Origin: Corynebacterium sp.
Lineage (GTDB): Bacteria; Actinomycetota; Actinomycetes; Mycobacteriales; Mycobacteriaceae
DNA length: 36,903 nt
Assembly: GCF_030530965.1 (NCBI RefSeq)
Contig: NZ_JAUMTY010000002.1
Location: 23,194 to 60,096, forward strand
Direction of reading: 5' to 3'
Part shown: positions 8,528 to 17,247 of the stretch, piece after piece
Layout of the letters: each line of letters starts with the position of its first letter
Numbering within the stretch: the stretch's first letter is position 1
Notes under the pieces: model-generated
Database searches by the model: none
Seen by the model: the letters and a program-made list of their open reading frames with translations, nothing else
Told to the model about the DNA's origin: nothing
Translations under genes and position numbers: made by a program

Positions 8528-10686
8528 TGCCAGATAACCGCACTCGCGGTCGGCGATCGACGCGTAAGGCCGGGTCGCCTGATGTTGACGCAGCTCAGCG
8601 TCCAGAGTTCACAGAGCCGAAAGCCACTACACGTAATCAGTCCTCACCAACGTCTGATGGCAATCAAGGCCACGCCGACGGCAACAAAGGCAATGGACGT
8701 GATGGAAACCGCAACGGTTCATCGGGCCGATCGAACCGTGGTGGCAATAACAAGCACGGTGGCGGCAACGGTAATAAAGGCCGCAACAACCGTGGTAGCA
8801 ACAATAAAAACGACAATGGCCGCTCAGAGCGCGGCGGTTCCCGGAACTCGAATAAGAACGGGAAAAACAATCGCCCCAATAAACGAGGCCGTGACCGCAA
8901 CAGGGGACACAACAAGAATCGCTCTGTCGTGAAATCCATGCAGGGAGCTGACCTCACTCAGCGTCTGCCTGAGCCCCCCAAGGCACCAAAAGACGGTCTG
9001 CGCATCGTCGCTTTGGGTGGTATTTCCGAAATCGGCCGCAACATGACCGTTTTCGAGTACCACAACCGGCTTCTCATCATTGACTGTGGCGTTCTTTTCC
9101 CAAGTTCCGACGAACCCGGCGTCGATCTGATTCTTCCTGATTTTTCCTATCTGGAAGACAAGATGGATCGTGTCGAGGCGCTGGTCGTTACTCACGGCCA
9201 CGAGGACCACATTGGTGCGATCCCGTGGTTGCTGAAACTGCGGTCTGATATTCCTATCGTGGCCTCACGTTTTACGTGTGCTTTGATTGCGGCGAAATGC
9301 CGTGAGCACCATCAGCACCCGAAGCTGATCGAAGTTAATGAGACCTCCCACGAGAAATATGGTCCGTTTGACCTGCGTTTCTGGAATGTGAACCACTCCA
9401 TTCCGGATTGTCTTGGTATTGCGCTGAAGACAGGGGCTGGGCTTCTGATTCACACGGGTGATATCAAGCTCGACCAGACTCCGACGGGTGGCCGCCCCAC
9501 CGATTTGCCGGCATTGTCCCGGTTCGGTGATGAGGGCGTGGACATCATGCTGGCGGATTCGACGAACTCCGCGACGCCTGGTTTCTCCGGGTCGGAGGCT
9601 GATGTGGCCCCGACGCTGAAACGTCTCGTTGCCGAAGCGAAGCAGCGCGTCATTATCGCGTCGTTCGCGTCGAACGTGTACCGTGTCCAAGCCGCAGTGG
9701 ATGCAGCCGTTGCGGCGGGTAGGAAAGTTGCGTTCAATGGCCGGTCAATGATCCGCAATATGCAAATTGCGGAAGAGATGGGCTATTTGGACGTTCCACG
9801 AAACACCATTGTTTCTATGGACGACGCCGCGAAGATGGCTCCGCATAAGGTTCTGCTCGTCACGACGGGTACGCAGGGCGAGCCTATGGCTGCATTGTCC
9901 CGTATGGCACGGCGTGAACACCGCCAGATCACCGTCCGCGATGGTGACCTTATTGTTCTGTCGTCGTCACTGGTGCCGGGCAATGAAGAGGCCGTCTTCG
10001 GCGTGATCAACATGCTGTCCCAGATCGGCGCCCACGTGGTGACCAGTAAAGACGCTAAGGTCCACACCTCGGGCCACGGGTTCGCCGGTGAGCTGTTGTT
10101 CTTGTACAACGCAGCCCGCCCGAAGAACTTCATGCCTGTGCATGGTGAGTGGCGTCACCTGAGGGCCAATAAGCAACTGGCTATCTCGACGGGTGTTCGT
10201 GAAGATAACACCGTGCTGGCACAAAATGGCGTCGTTGTTGACCTCGTGGATAAACACGCCGACGTTGTTGGACAGATCCCTGTCGGAAACCTCTACGTCG
10301 ATGGTGTCACCATGGGCGACGTGAACGCCGAGGTTCTGGAAGACCGCGCCCAGATGGGCGAGGGCGGCGTCATCTCTGTCACCGTCGTGATCGATAACCG
10401 GACGGGCATGGCGTTGGAGAAGCCTCGCGTTGTGGCATCCGGCTTCTCGGACGAGTCGCGCGAGATGATGCATGAGGTCGAGGATCTCGTCGATAACACC
10501 TTGCTTGATTTGTCGGGTGAGGGCGAAAACGATCCTTACCGAATGGCTCAGCAGATCAAGCGGCGGATCACCAAGTTTGTGGGCGAGAAGTGGCGCAGGA
10601 AGCCATTTGTTGTCCCGACGGTCGTTCCTATGACATCCGACGAGCCGTTGGTGTCCGACGTGACGGGTACACGCGAATCGCTGTGA
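8527..10686 (+). CDS. rnj: ribonuclease J with long Asn/Gly/Arg-rich N-terminal extension
   Basis: Metallo-beta-lactamase/beta-CASP RNase with 5'-3' exonuclease and endonuclease roles in mRNA decay and rRNA maturation. The catalytic core opens near residue 155 with LRIVALGGISEIGRNM, and the metal motif HGHEDH is at residues 223-228. A second metal-ligand segment (LLIHTGDIKLD) and the GHG/PVHGEWRH region follow. Residues about 1-145 are a low-complexity, strongly basic tail rich in Asn, Gly, Arg and Lys, with repeats such as NNRGSNNKN. It is likely disordered and able to touch RNA (inference). GTG start overlaps the dapA stop by one base; a terminator follows. Confidence 0.95.
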   Translation: MPDNRTRGRRSTRKAGSPDVDAAQRPEFTEPKATTRNQSSPTSDGNQGHADGNKGNGRDGNRNGSSGRSNRGGNNKHGGGNGNKGRNNRGSNNKNDNGRSERGGSRNSNKNGKNNRPNKRGRDRNRGHNKNRSVVKSMQGADLTQRLPEPPKAPKDGLRIVALGGISEIGRNMTVFEYHNRLLIIDCGVLFPSSDEPGVDLILPDFSYLEDKMDRVEALVVTHGHEDHIGAIPWLLKLRSDIPIVASRFTCALIAAKCREHHQHPKLIEVNETSHEKYGPFDLRFWNVNHSIPDCLGIALKTGAGLLIHTGDIKLDQTPTGGRPTDLPALSRFGDEGVDIMLADSTNSATPGFSGSEADVAPTLKRLVAEAKQRVIIASFASNVYRVQAAVDAAVAAGRKVAFNGRSMIRNMQIAEEMGYLDVPRNTIVSMDDAAKMAPHKVLLVTTGTQGEPMAALSRMARREHRQITVRDGDLIVLSSSLVPGNEEAVFGVINMLSQIGAHVVTSKDAKVHTSGHGFAGELLFLYNAARPKNFMPVHGEWRHLRANKQLAISTGVREDNTVLAQNGVVVDLVDKHADVVGQIPVGNLYVDGVTMGDVNAEVLEDRAQMGEGGVISVTVVIDNRTGMALEKPRVVASGFSDESREMMHEVEDLVDNTLLDLSGEGENDPYRMAQQIKRRITKFVGEKWRRKPFVVPTVVPMTSDEPLVSDVTGTRESL

Positions 10687-10711
10687 CGTAGGCACTACCT
10701 CATAGCCTGAG

Positions 10712-10747
10712 AGTCCTGGTCCCATGAAATTGGGGTCAGGACTTTTT
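10712..10747 (+). terminator. Rho-independent terminator after rnj
   Basis: AGTCCTG (10712-10718) pairs with CAGGACT (10737-10743), with a further CCC/GGG pairing inside the loop, and runs directly into TTTTT. It closes the dapA-rnj transcript before ftsK. Confidence 0.85.
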
Positions 10748-10835
10748 CATTATGAGGCGCGCGGTGGGCGGCCACACAGCAGCCATCTAAACGCCCTGCG
10801 TAGGTTAATAATGTGAATGATGTGATCTGAGAGTC

Positions 10836-10841
10836 TAAAGT
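10836..10841 (+). promoter_or_regulatory. -10 element of a predicted leaderless ftsK promoter
   Basis: TAAAGT fits TANNNT and ends 7 nt before ATG 10849. The same bases (AAAGTGG) could alternatively act as a weak ribosome site, so the leaderless reading is an inference. The 92 bases between the rnj terminator and this element hold nothing else recognisable. Confidence 0.4.
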
Positions 10842-10848
10842 GGCATGC

Positions 10849-13800
10849 ATGACTGCCCCTCGGAAAACCAGTACACGTAACCGGAAGACTCACCCTGCGA
10901 GTTCTACGCGTGCACGGTCCCGGAGGGGTGCGCCAGCATCGAGACCACGAGGGGGATCCCGACCCGCTAACCGCGGCGAGGAGCTGATTCCTACCCAGGA
11001 ATTCGAGCGCACAGGCAGCGCGTTTTCGGCCGTGGGCTCTGGCCTGGCCGGTTTTTTCAGTAGTACAGCGCGGGGCTTGGGAAGTCTGACCCGCAAAGTC
11101 GCTTCCGTTCGAGGACCACAAGGCAGTATCCGAGGATCGAATGATGACGATCTCTTCGACGATAGTGCCGACGGTAACAATGCTTCGGACGATCGCAACC
11201 CTGATAGTCATCACCAGAGCCTTGACCGGGAACCGCGACGCGGCAGGAGCCGGTTCCGTCGGACGTCTAGGGCGTCGGAGCCATCAGACCGGCATACAGC
11301 CGATAGTGAAGAGAATGTTGACGATTATTCCGAAGGAGAAAACGTGTCGTCGGGGGGACATAGGCGCGGTGGCAGCACCCGACGGAGCGCATCCTCCGCA
11401 CAGCGCGGCCTCATGGATGAGAGCGTCGACCAGGATCGTGACGCCTACGCCGACGATGCCGGAGTAGTAATTGGCGGCGGGTACGACACCCCCGCCTTGA
11501 TCGTCGCCGCCCTCGGCCTCATCACCGCTGGATCACTGTGGTTCGGGATTGGCGGTCCAGTGGGTGGTGCCCTGTCCACCGGCCTCATGATGGTCGTCGG
11601 TGCAGCTGCGTACCTGGTTCCCGTTGCTCTGTTTTTCGTTGCTTGGGCATTGATGGTTGGCGTGACCGTCCGCCAAGTGAATCATTATCGGTCCGGGGGA
11701 GCACTGGCACTGCTGTTGATTGCGATGCTGGGACTCGCCCACCTTTTCGCGGGCCAACCGGCGACATGGGCAGGGCGGAGCCACGCAGGCGGTGCCATAG
11801 GTCTGTTCTCGGGAACGCCGTTGGCAACCGGATTCTCGGTGTGGCTTGCTGTGCCGATTTTGCTCCTTATTATCGTCTGGTCGGCGATCACACTTGCTGG
11901 AACGACCATCAAAGATACGGCTCATGCTGTGTCCGACTGGATGGGCTTCCGATGGGGCAGGGGAGGATACGACGACGCTTCGTACGACTCCTATGGCCCC
12001 GACGAGTATGACGAATCTGGATATGACATCGACGCCGAGTATGAGGGTGCCGGCTATGACGATGGCTCTGGAGTCAATCGTCGGTATGCCCGCTCTGACC
12101 GCGACCTGACTCCTTACGATTCTGGGCGCAGGCATTACCCTGCACGCAATGTGCCTTCCGATCCTCGGGTACACAGAGATGGGCAACCGCTCATCGTCGG
12201 GGAGGGTGCGCAGAAGTCCTCTTCCCACGCGATTATCGACGACGGCTCCGGGTTTGACGATGACGAGCTGCCGTCGGGCGCTCAGCAGTACGGCTCGTAT
12301 GGCAATACGCCGATGGATAACTATCCCTTGGATGAAGACGCTGCGCCGACGCGAGTGTTCTCATCGGGGTCGGGGGCTAGTGATCGTGGCCGCTCTTCCC
12401 GCAATTCGTCAGGTAGAAGGCCTGCGCCGACGCTGGACGATCAGCCCACCGACGTTGACATCGCCGGTTTCCATGGTGGGATGCCGACGTCCGTAGACGC
12501 TGCACAGCAACGAGATGTCACCCAGCAACGAGATAATAACGTCAACAACACGCGGGTTGACGCCTCTCTCACCGAGGATAACGATGTTTCATCCGCGGCG
12601 AATGAGGGTTCGCCTCAATCGTCGGCAGTGAAAGTCAATGCTGCGGGCGAAGGCGCACCTGAGCTGGTTGACGATGGCGACGGTGAACACGGCGAAAGCA
12701 GTACGGACGCGGTCAGTGCTAGTCGTGAGGCGATGCGGCGGGCAATTGTCGCACGCTCGGGTATTGATGCGGCACGTAAAGCACCGGGGAAAAAGCAATC
12801 GCAGCGTGCTTCGGCGGCGTCGAAGTCAGCTTCGGGGAGCCAAGACCGCAGCACTGCCGCATCGTCATCGGATGCGGGGTATCACTACGAACTGCCAAGT
12901 GCGGATCTGCTCATCCCGGGCAAAGCGGCGAAGACTCGGACTGAAGCCAATGACCGGATGATTGCTGCGATCTCGGAGACCTTCTCGGAGTTTAAGGTCA
13001 ATGCGAAGGTCACCGGTTACTCGCGTGGGCCGACAGTGACGCGGTATGAGGTTGAGCTCGGGCCGGGCGTCAAGGTATCCAAGATTACGAACCTGCAGTC
13101 CAACCTGGCTTATGCGGCAGCGACGGACAACGTGCGTCTTCTCACCCCGATCCCCGGCAAGTCTGCAGTGGGGATTGAGGTGCCGAACGCCGATCGTGAA
13201 ATGGTTCGGCTCTCTGATGTCCTGCACGCCCCGGAGGTCATGCAGAACACTGATCCGATGCTGATCGGGTTGGGTAAAGATATCGAAGGCGATTTCGTCG
13301 CCCACTCGATCGCGAAGATGCCTCACTTGCTGGTGGCTGGTGCTACCGGTTCAGGTAAGTCTGCGTTCGTGAACTCCATGCTGGTCTCCTTGCTGACACG
13401 CGCGACGCCGGAGGACGTCCGTCTGATCCTGGTGGATCCGAAGATGGTGGAACTCACGCCGTATGAGGGAGTACCGCACCTCATCACTCCAATCATCACT
13501 CAGCCCAAGAAGGCTGCGAGCGCGCTGCAGTGGTTGGTTGATGAAATGGAACAGCGCTATATGGATATGAAGTCCGCCGGTGTCCGGCACATCAAGGACT
13601 TCAACCGCAAGGTGGAGACGGGCGAGTACACGGCTCCGCTAGGCTCTGAACGCGAAGTCAAGCCTTACCCCTTTATCGTTTGCGTGGTCGACGAGCTTGC
13701 TGATCTGATGATGACGGCTCCGAAAGAGATTGAGGACTCGATTGTCCGGATCACTCAGAAAGCTCGTGCCGCGGGTATCCACCTAGTATTGGCGACGCAG

Positions 13801-14466
13801 CGCCCGTCGGTCGACGTTGTGACCGGGTTGATTAAGACGAACGTTCCCTCGCGCTTGGCCTTCGCGACCTCGTCGCTGACGGACTCGCGAGTCATCCTTG
13901 ACCAAGGTGGGGCTGAAAAGCTCATTGGCATGGGCGATGGCCTCTTTATCCCTCAAGGTGCGGGCAAGCCGATGCGTATCCAGGGTGCGTTTGTCACTGA
14001 CACTGAGGTGCAGGCCGTCGTCGATGCGGCGAAAGCCCAGCGTGAGCCGGAATACGATCCCAAGGTTGTCGAACAGGCTGAATCCTCGAAGAAGAAGATT
14101 GACGAGGACATTGGCGACGATCTCGAGGACCTGTTGCAAGCCGTCGAGATCGTTGTGACCAGCCAGTATGGCTCGACATCGATGTTGCAGCGCAAGCTTC
14201 GCGTGGGATTTGCTCGGGCTGGTCGCTTGATGGATTTGATGGAGTCGCGCGGAATTGTTGGCCCGTCAGAAGGGTCGAAAGCGCGTGAGGTGTTGGTGAA
14301 ACCGGAGGAGCTGGACACCATTTTGTGGATGATTAAGGGTGCTGATCCTGCTGAGGCACCTAAGGAAGATCCGAGTGACAACGGGGAAGCCGACACTGCA
14401 CCGGGTGGAGCGTCGGCCTCAACGACAAAGGTAGTTAGCGCCAACCCGTCGAGCGGCATCGTCTGA
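10849..14466 (+). CDS. ftsK: DNA translocase FtsK
   Basis: Septal DNA pump that clears chromosome termini at division and activates dimer resolution. From ATG 10849 it has 1205 aa. Residues 1-205 are a basic then acidic cytoplasmic tail, and about 215-355 hold four transmembrane helices. Next comes a roughly 450-residue linker rich in Asp, Gly, Ser and Tyr, and then the motor domain. Walker A GATGSGKS is at 831-838, Walker B is ILVDPKMVE, and VVDELADLMM and TQRPSVDVVTGLIK follow. The C-terminal gamma-type winged helix (TSMLQRKLRVGFARAGRLMD) reads KOPS sites. GTG 10840 is an alternative start three codons upstream. The gene heads the same neighbourhood as in Mycobacterium. Confidence 0.95.
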   Translation: MTAPRKTSTRNRKTHPASSTRARSRRGAPASRPRGGSRPANRGEELIPTQEFERTGSAFSAVGSGLAGFFSSTARGLGSLTRKVASVRGPQGSIRGSNDDDLFDDSADGNNASDDRNPDSHHQSLDREPRRGRSRFRRTSRASEPSDRHTADSEENVDDYSEGENVSSGGHRRGGSTRRSASSAQRGLMDESVDQDRDAYADDAGVVIGGGYDTPALIVAALGLITAGSLWFGIGGPVGGALSTGLMMVVGAAAYLVPVALFFVAWALMVGVTVRQVNHYRSGGALALLLIAMLGLAHLFAGQPATWAGRSHAGGAIGLFSGTPLATGFSVWLAVPILLLIIVWSAITLAGTTIKDTAHAVSDWMGFRWGRGGYDDASYDSYGPDEYDESGYDIDAEYEGAGYDDGSGVNRRYARSDRDLTPYDSGRRHYPARNVPSDPRVHRDGQPLIVGEGAQKSSSHAIIDDGSGFDDDELPSGAQQYGSYGNTPMDNYPLDEDAAPTRVFSSGSGASDRGRSSRNSSGRRPAPTLDDQPTDVDIAGFHGGMPTSVDAAQQRDVTQQRDNNVNNTRVDASLTEDNDVSSAANEGSPQSSAVKVNAAGEGAPELVDDGDGEHGESSTDAVSASREAMRRAIVARSGIDAARKAPGKKQSQRASAASKSASGSQDRSTAASSSDAGYHYELPSADLLIPGKAAKTRTEANDRMIAAISETFSEFKVNAKVTGYSRGPTVTRYEVELGPGVKVSKITNLQSNLAYAAATDNVRLLTPIPGKSAVGIEVPNADREMVRLSDVLHAPEVMQNTDPMLIGLGKDIEGDFVAHSIAKMPHLLVAGATGSGKSAFVNSMLVSLLTRATPEDVRLILVDPKMVELTPYEGVPHLITPIITQPKKAASALQWLVDEMEQRYMDMKSAGVRHIKDFNRKVETGEYTAPLGSEREVKPYPFIVCVVDELADLMMTAPKEIEDSIVRITQKARAAGIHLVLATQRPSVDVVTGLIKTNVPSRLAFATSSLTDSRVILDQGGAEKLIGMGDGLFIPQGAGKPMRIQGAFVTDTEVQAVVDAAKAQREPEYDPKVVEQAESSKKKIDEDIGDDLEDLLQAVEIVVTSQYGSTSMLQRKLRVGFARAGRLMDLMESRGIVGPSEGSKAREVLVKPEELDTILWMIKGADPAEAPKEDPSDNGEADTAPGGASASTTKVVSANPSSGIV

Positions 14467-14561
14467 TTGGGTACTCCTTTCTCCTGGCTCCGCGGTGCTG
14501 TCTTGGCTGGTCACGCCCCATGATCGTGGTTTTTACACATGCTTCATGTACCCTCTAGTAG

Positions 14562-14807
14562 CTGGAGGGGAGTATCCCCGTCGCGTTGGTGTCGTCAACA
14601 CGGTGCCTGTGTTCGTGTGGAGTATGTGAGTAGGTGAACGAGCACAGCAGCACCCGGTATCAACGGCTAGGCCGATCATGATCAGCCGAGGGCACACGGC
14701 TTTCTGTGTAAGGCAGAAGGTGGTGCGTCCGCGTGGTTGTCAACGATCGATGGTGTGGTGAGCCTAGTGGGAAAGACCTCCGGTCCTTGGTAATGACGAC
14801 CGGAGGT
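14562..14807 (+). ncRNA. yybP-ykoY family manganese riboswitch upstream of terC
   Basis: Two conserved loop signatures of the yybP-ykoY family are visible: GGGGAGTA at 14567-14574 and GTCAACA at 14594-14600. The basal helix P1 can be drawn as CTGGAGG (14562-14568) with CCTCCGG (14777-14783). The element sits directly upstream of a TerC gene, a classic partner of this Mn(II)-sensing family. At about 220 nt the aptamer is longer than usual, so an extended internal arm between 14605 and 14770 is inferred. Assignment is from signatures and context; a covariance search was not run. Confidence 0.8.
14776..14807 (+). promoter_or_regulatory. Shine-Dalgarno-sequestering hairpin (riboswitch expression platform)
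   Basis: ACCTCCGGTC (14776-14785) and GACCGGAGGT (14798-14807) are perfect 10-bp inverted arms with a 12-nt loop. The 3' arm contains the terC ribosome site GGAGGT, 5 nt before ATG 14813. The 5' arm contains the bases that close riboswitch helix P1. The two helices cannot coexist, so ligand-stabilised P1 should free the ribosome site. No T-run follows, which argues for translational rather than transcriptional control. Confidence 0.8.
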
Positions 14808-14812
14808 ATTTA

Positions 14813-15835
14813 ATGCATGTAGATGGGTTAACGTGGGCGATCACAATCGTCGTCCTCGTTGGAATTTTGTTGGTCGATTTCGTCGGGCACGTCCGGCGGG
14901 ACCACACGCCCAGCATGAAAGAAGCTGGCTTGTGGTTGGGCATGTACGTTGGTCTGGCTACGATATTTGGGATTTTCTTGTGGGTGTCCTGGCCGGCTCC
15001 GGGGGATCCGCACAAGCACGGGCTTGAGTTTTTCTCTGGCTACTTCACTGAGCTGAGTCTGAGTATCGATAATCTCTTCATCTTCGCCCTAATCATCAGC
15101 TCGTTTAAAGTCCCGCGAGAGTTGCAACAAAAAGTACTCGCGTATGGCATCGCGCTGGCGATCGTCTTTCGCGGTATCTTCATCGCTTTGGGTGCTGCGG
15201 CGATTAATGCGTGGTCGGATATCTTCTATTTATTCGGTATCTTCATGCTGTACACGGCCATCAAACTGGTGGTCGACGAAGTCCGCGACGCGCCAGAAAC
15301 CGATGTTGATGACATGTTCGTGGTTCGGACGCTCCGCCGTTTTGTCCCGGTGTCATCCGAGTTCGTTGGCCACAAAATGGTGGCAAAAGTCGACGGCAAG
15401 CGCATGGTCACGCCGATGCTGCTGGCACTGGTGACCCTCGGTGCTATTGACCTTCTCTTTGCCCTGGACTCCATTCCCGCGATCTATGGCTTGACCCAGG
15501 AACCCTACATCGTGTTCACGACCAACGTCTTTGCGCTCATGGGGCTTCGTCAGATGTACTTTTTGCTCGACGGCCTCTTGGAGCGTCTGGTCTATCTTCC
15601 CTATGGCCTGGGCGTCATCCTCGGCTTTATTGGCGTGAAACTCCTGTTCCACGCCTTGGAGGAGAACAATCTGCCCTTTATTAATGGCGGTGAGGATGTC
15701 CACGTTCCAGAAATCTCGACAGTTTTGTCATTGGGTGTCATCGTCGTTACGCTGACCGTGACCGTGGTAGCAAGCGTTATTAAGGATCGCCGCGATCGTG
15801 AGGCCGGAGGTATCTCCGTCCGTAATCGCATGTGA
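14813..15835 (+). CDS. terC: TerC family integral membrane protein, probable Mn(II) exporter
   Basis: Membrane protein of 340 aa with about eight or nine hydrophobic segments. It carries the family's acidic membrane motifs SIDNLFIFALI and LFALDSIPAIYG, and NVFALMGLRQMYFLL. TerC/Alx-type proteins export or balance manganese, and some support metalation of exported proteins. The upstream manganese-type riboswitch supports that role here. The C-terminus ends in a short charged tail (KDRRDREAGG). GGAGGT lies 5 nt before the ATG but inside the hairpin described above. Named terC by family; no tellurite phenotype is implied. Confidence 0.9.
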   Translation: MHVDGLTWAITIVVLVGILLVDFVGHVRRDHTPSMKEAGLWLGMYVGLATIFGIFLWVSWPAPGDPHKHGLEFFSGYFTELSLSIDNLFIFALIISSFKVPRELQQKVLAYGIALAIVFRGIFIALGAAAINAWSDIFYLFGIFMLYTAIKLVVDEVRDAPETDVDDMFVVRTLRRFVPVSSEFVGHKMVAKVDGKRMVTPMLLALVTLGAIDLLFALDSIPAIYGLTQEPYIVFTTNVFALMGLRQMYFLLDGLLERLVYLPYGLGVILGFIGVKLLFHALEENNLPFINGGEDVHVPEISTVLSLGVIVVTLTVTVVASVIKDRRDREAGGISVRNRM

Positions 15836-15919
15836 GGTCCGTCGAACGATACGGGTGGCTGCTAACCAATTTTGGTGATAAAACGGTTTCATCGTTGTAG
15901 TAAGCGGTAAGGTTTAAGT

Positions 15920-16597
15920 GTGAACGCGTCAGACGACAAGGCTCATGGGCCGACGGTTTCGGAAGCTGCGAGTGACAACCACGAGGTGAGTGACTATACG
16001 CAGCCAGCTCCACGTCACACGCAAGAAAGCGCAAAGCTGCTGAACATTGCCAACGTTCTCACGGTCATCCGCATCGTCTTTATCCCGGTTTTCGTATGGC
16101 TCCTTCTCTGGAACGGGGGAGAGTCAGCTGCATCGCGTTGGCTGGCCTTGCTCATGTTCATCGCGCTCATGGTCACCGACTTTGTCGACGGACGACTAGC
16201 CAGATCACGTAACCTCATCACCGACTTTGGCAAGATTGCGGATCCCATTGCCGACAAAGCGCTGATGATCTCTGCACTGGTGGGGCTAAATATCATCGGC
16301 CATCTCTGGTGGTGGGTGACATGTCTGATCGTGATCCGCGAGATTGGTATCACTCTGTGGAGAATGGCGATGCTTCACCGCGGGCTCGTGGTTCCCGCGT
16401 CTAAGGGCGGAAAGCTGAAGACGGCGCTACAGTCGCTAGCCGTCAGCTTGTTCCTCATGCCTTTGCCGGGATGGACCGACTGGCTCACCGGTATCGTCAT
16501 GGCCGCTGCCGTCATCGTCACCGTGGTGACCGGAATTCAATATTTGCTCGATTCGCGGCAATCACGAGCAGCATCATCTGCGACGACGTCGGCGTAG
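15920..16597 (+). CDS. pgsA: CDP-alcohol phosphatidyltransferase (PgsA type)
   Basis: Membrane enzyme of phospholipid head-group transfer, probably phosphatidylglycerophosphate synthase. The family motif DGx2ARx8Gx3Dx3D is intact in DGRLARSRNLITDFGKIADP. About five membrane helices follow a polar N-terminal 35 residues. The 225-aa length fits. GTG start, with AAGG 7 nt upstream. It lies between ftsK/terC and cinA as the pgsA3-type gene does in Mycobacterium. Exact substrate (glycerol-3-phosphate or another alcohol) is inferred from context only. Confidence 0.88.
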   Translation: MNASDDKAHGPTVSEAASDNHEVSDYTQPAPRHTQESAKLLNIANVLTVIRIVFIPVFVWLLLWNGGESAASRWLALLMFIALMVTDFVDGRLARSRNLITDFGKIADPIADKALMISALVGLNIIGHLWWWVTCLIVIREIGITLWRMAMLHRGLVVPASKGGKLKTALQSLAVSLFLMPLPGWTDWLTGIVMAAAVIVTVVTGIQYLLDSRQSRAASSATTSA

Positions 16598-16615
16598 TCG
16601 CGCGATGTTCGTAGT

Positions 16616-16631
16616 CATCCACTAGTGGATG
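16616..16631. repeat. 16-bp perfect palindrome before cinA
   Basis: CATCCACTAGTGGATG is a perfect palindrome ending 7 bases before the cinA GTG. As RNA it folds into a 6-bp stem with a CUAG loop. It overlaps the GGATGGAAAG stretch that must serve as the ribosome site. It could be a protein operator or a translational control hairpin. Confidence 0.5.
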
Positions 16632-16638
16632 GAAAGAA

Positions 16639-17247
16639 GTGGTCCAGGTGCCAAATTCTGCGCCTCATAGCGCTATTGAGTTCGCTCGCCCTACTGATGA
16701 TGAGCTGTCTGAGGCCGCACGACGCGTCGTCCATGGTTTTTCGTCGTCGGGAGTGACTATTGCGTGTGCAGAATCGTTAACAGCCGGTTTGTTGAGTGCG
16801 ACGGTGGCTACTGTGCCCGGCGCTTCAGCCGTCTTACGTGGTGGCGTCGTCGTGTATGCGACAGAGCTCAAAGCGAGTCTTGGCGGGGTTCCCCGTGACG
16901 TCCTCGATACCGACGGGGCAGTGGCACCAACCACCGCGAGGTACTTAGCCGCTCATGTTCGTGAGGCATGTGGGGCAACACTTGGGGTCGCCTTGACAGG
17001 CGTCGCTGGGCCAGAGCCTCAAGAGGGTAAGCCGGTGGGACAAGTATTCATCGGCATCGCAGATGGCACAAAAGCCACGGCACAGCTTGCTGGTAATGTG
17101 CTTTTTCGCCACAATTATGCAGATAAACAAGCTACGTCGGATATCCTTATCGGTGGAGATCGCGAGACCATTCGACGCTTGTCTGTATCCGCGGCGTTAT
17201 CTTCGTGCAGCGACTGGTTAGCGGAATTCGATGTCGATGGAAAATAG
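16639..17247 (+). CDS. cinA: CinA C-terminal domain protein, nicotinamide-nucleotide amidohydrolase (PncC type)
   Basis: Only the C-terminal CinA/PncC domain is present; the N-terminal MoCF-like domain of full-length CinA is absent, as usual in this group. The enzyme deamidates NMN in pyridine-nucleotide recycling. Diagnostic segments are TIACAESLTAGLLSATVATVPGAS, VVYATELKASLGGVP and GVTGVAGP-like ALTGVAGPEPQEGKPVGQVFIG. The 202 aa include about 30 extra N-terminal residues. GTG 16639 is used; GTG 16648 is also in frame. The stop codon lies inside the first unit of a 3 x 16-bp tandem repeat. Confidence 0.88.
   Translation: MVQVPNSAPHSAIEFARPTDDELSEAARRVVHGFSSSGVTIACAESLTAGLLSATVATVPGASAVLRGGVVVYATELKASLGGVPRDVLDTDGAVAPTTARYLAAHVREACGATLGVALTGVAGPEPQEGKPVGQVFIGIADGTKATAQLAGNVLFRHNYADKQATSDILIGGDRETIRRLSVSAALSSCSDWLAEFDVDGK

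Larger units (their letters stand above)
14467..14812 (+). other. long ftsK-terC intergenic region
   Basis: These 346 bases contain no gene. The first 90 or so hold no clear terminator for ftsK; TACCCT at 14549-14554 is a possible -10 for a terC transcript beginning near the riboswitch. From 14562 on, the region is occupied by the riboswitch described separately. Confidence 0.6.

Noticed and set aside
9967..10725. 252-codon minus-strand open frame inside rnj
   Set aside because: It lies wholly opposite the conserved RNase J coding region and its product has no recognisable domain; it is a codon-bias shadow.
10800..10835. GlxR/CRP-like site before ftsK (TGTGAATGATGTGATC)
   Set aside because: The left half TGTGA fits but the right half is not TCACA, so the dyad is missing.
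11533..12228. 231-codon minus-strand open frame inside ftsK
   Set aside because: Antisense to the FtsK membrane segments and linker, no ribosome site, Gln/Arg/His-rich product typical of antisense frames.
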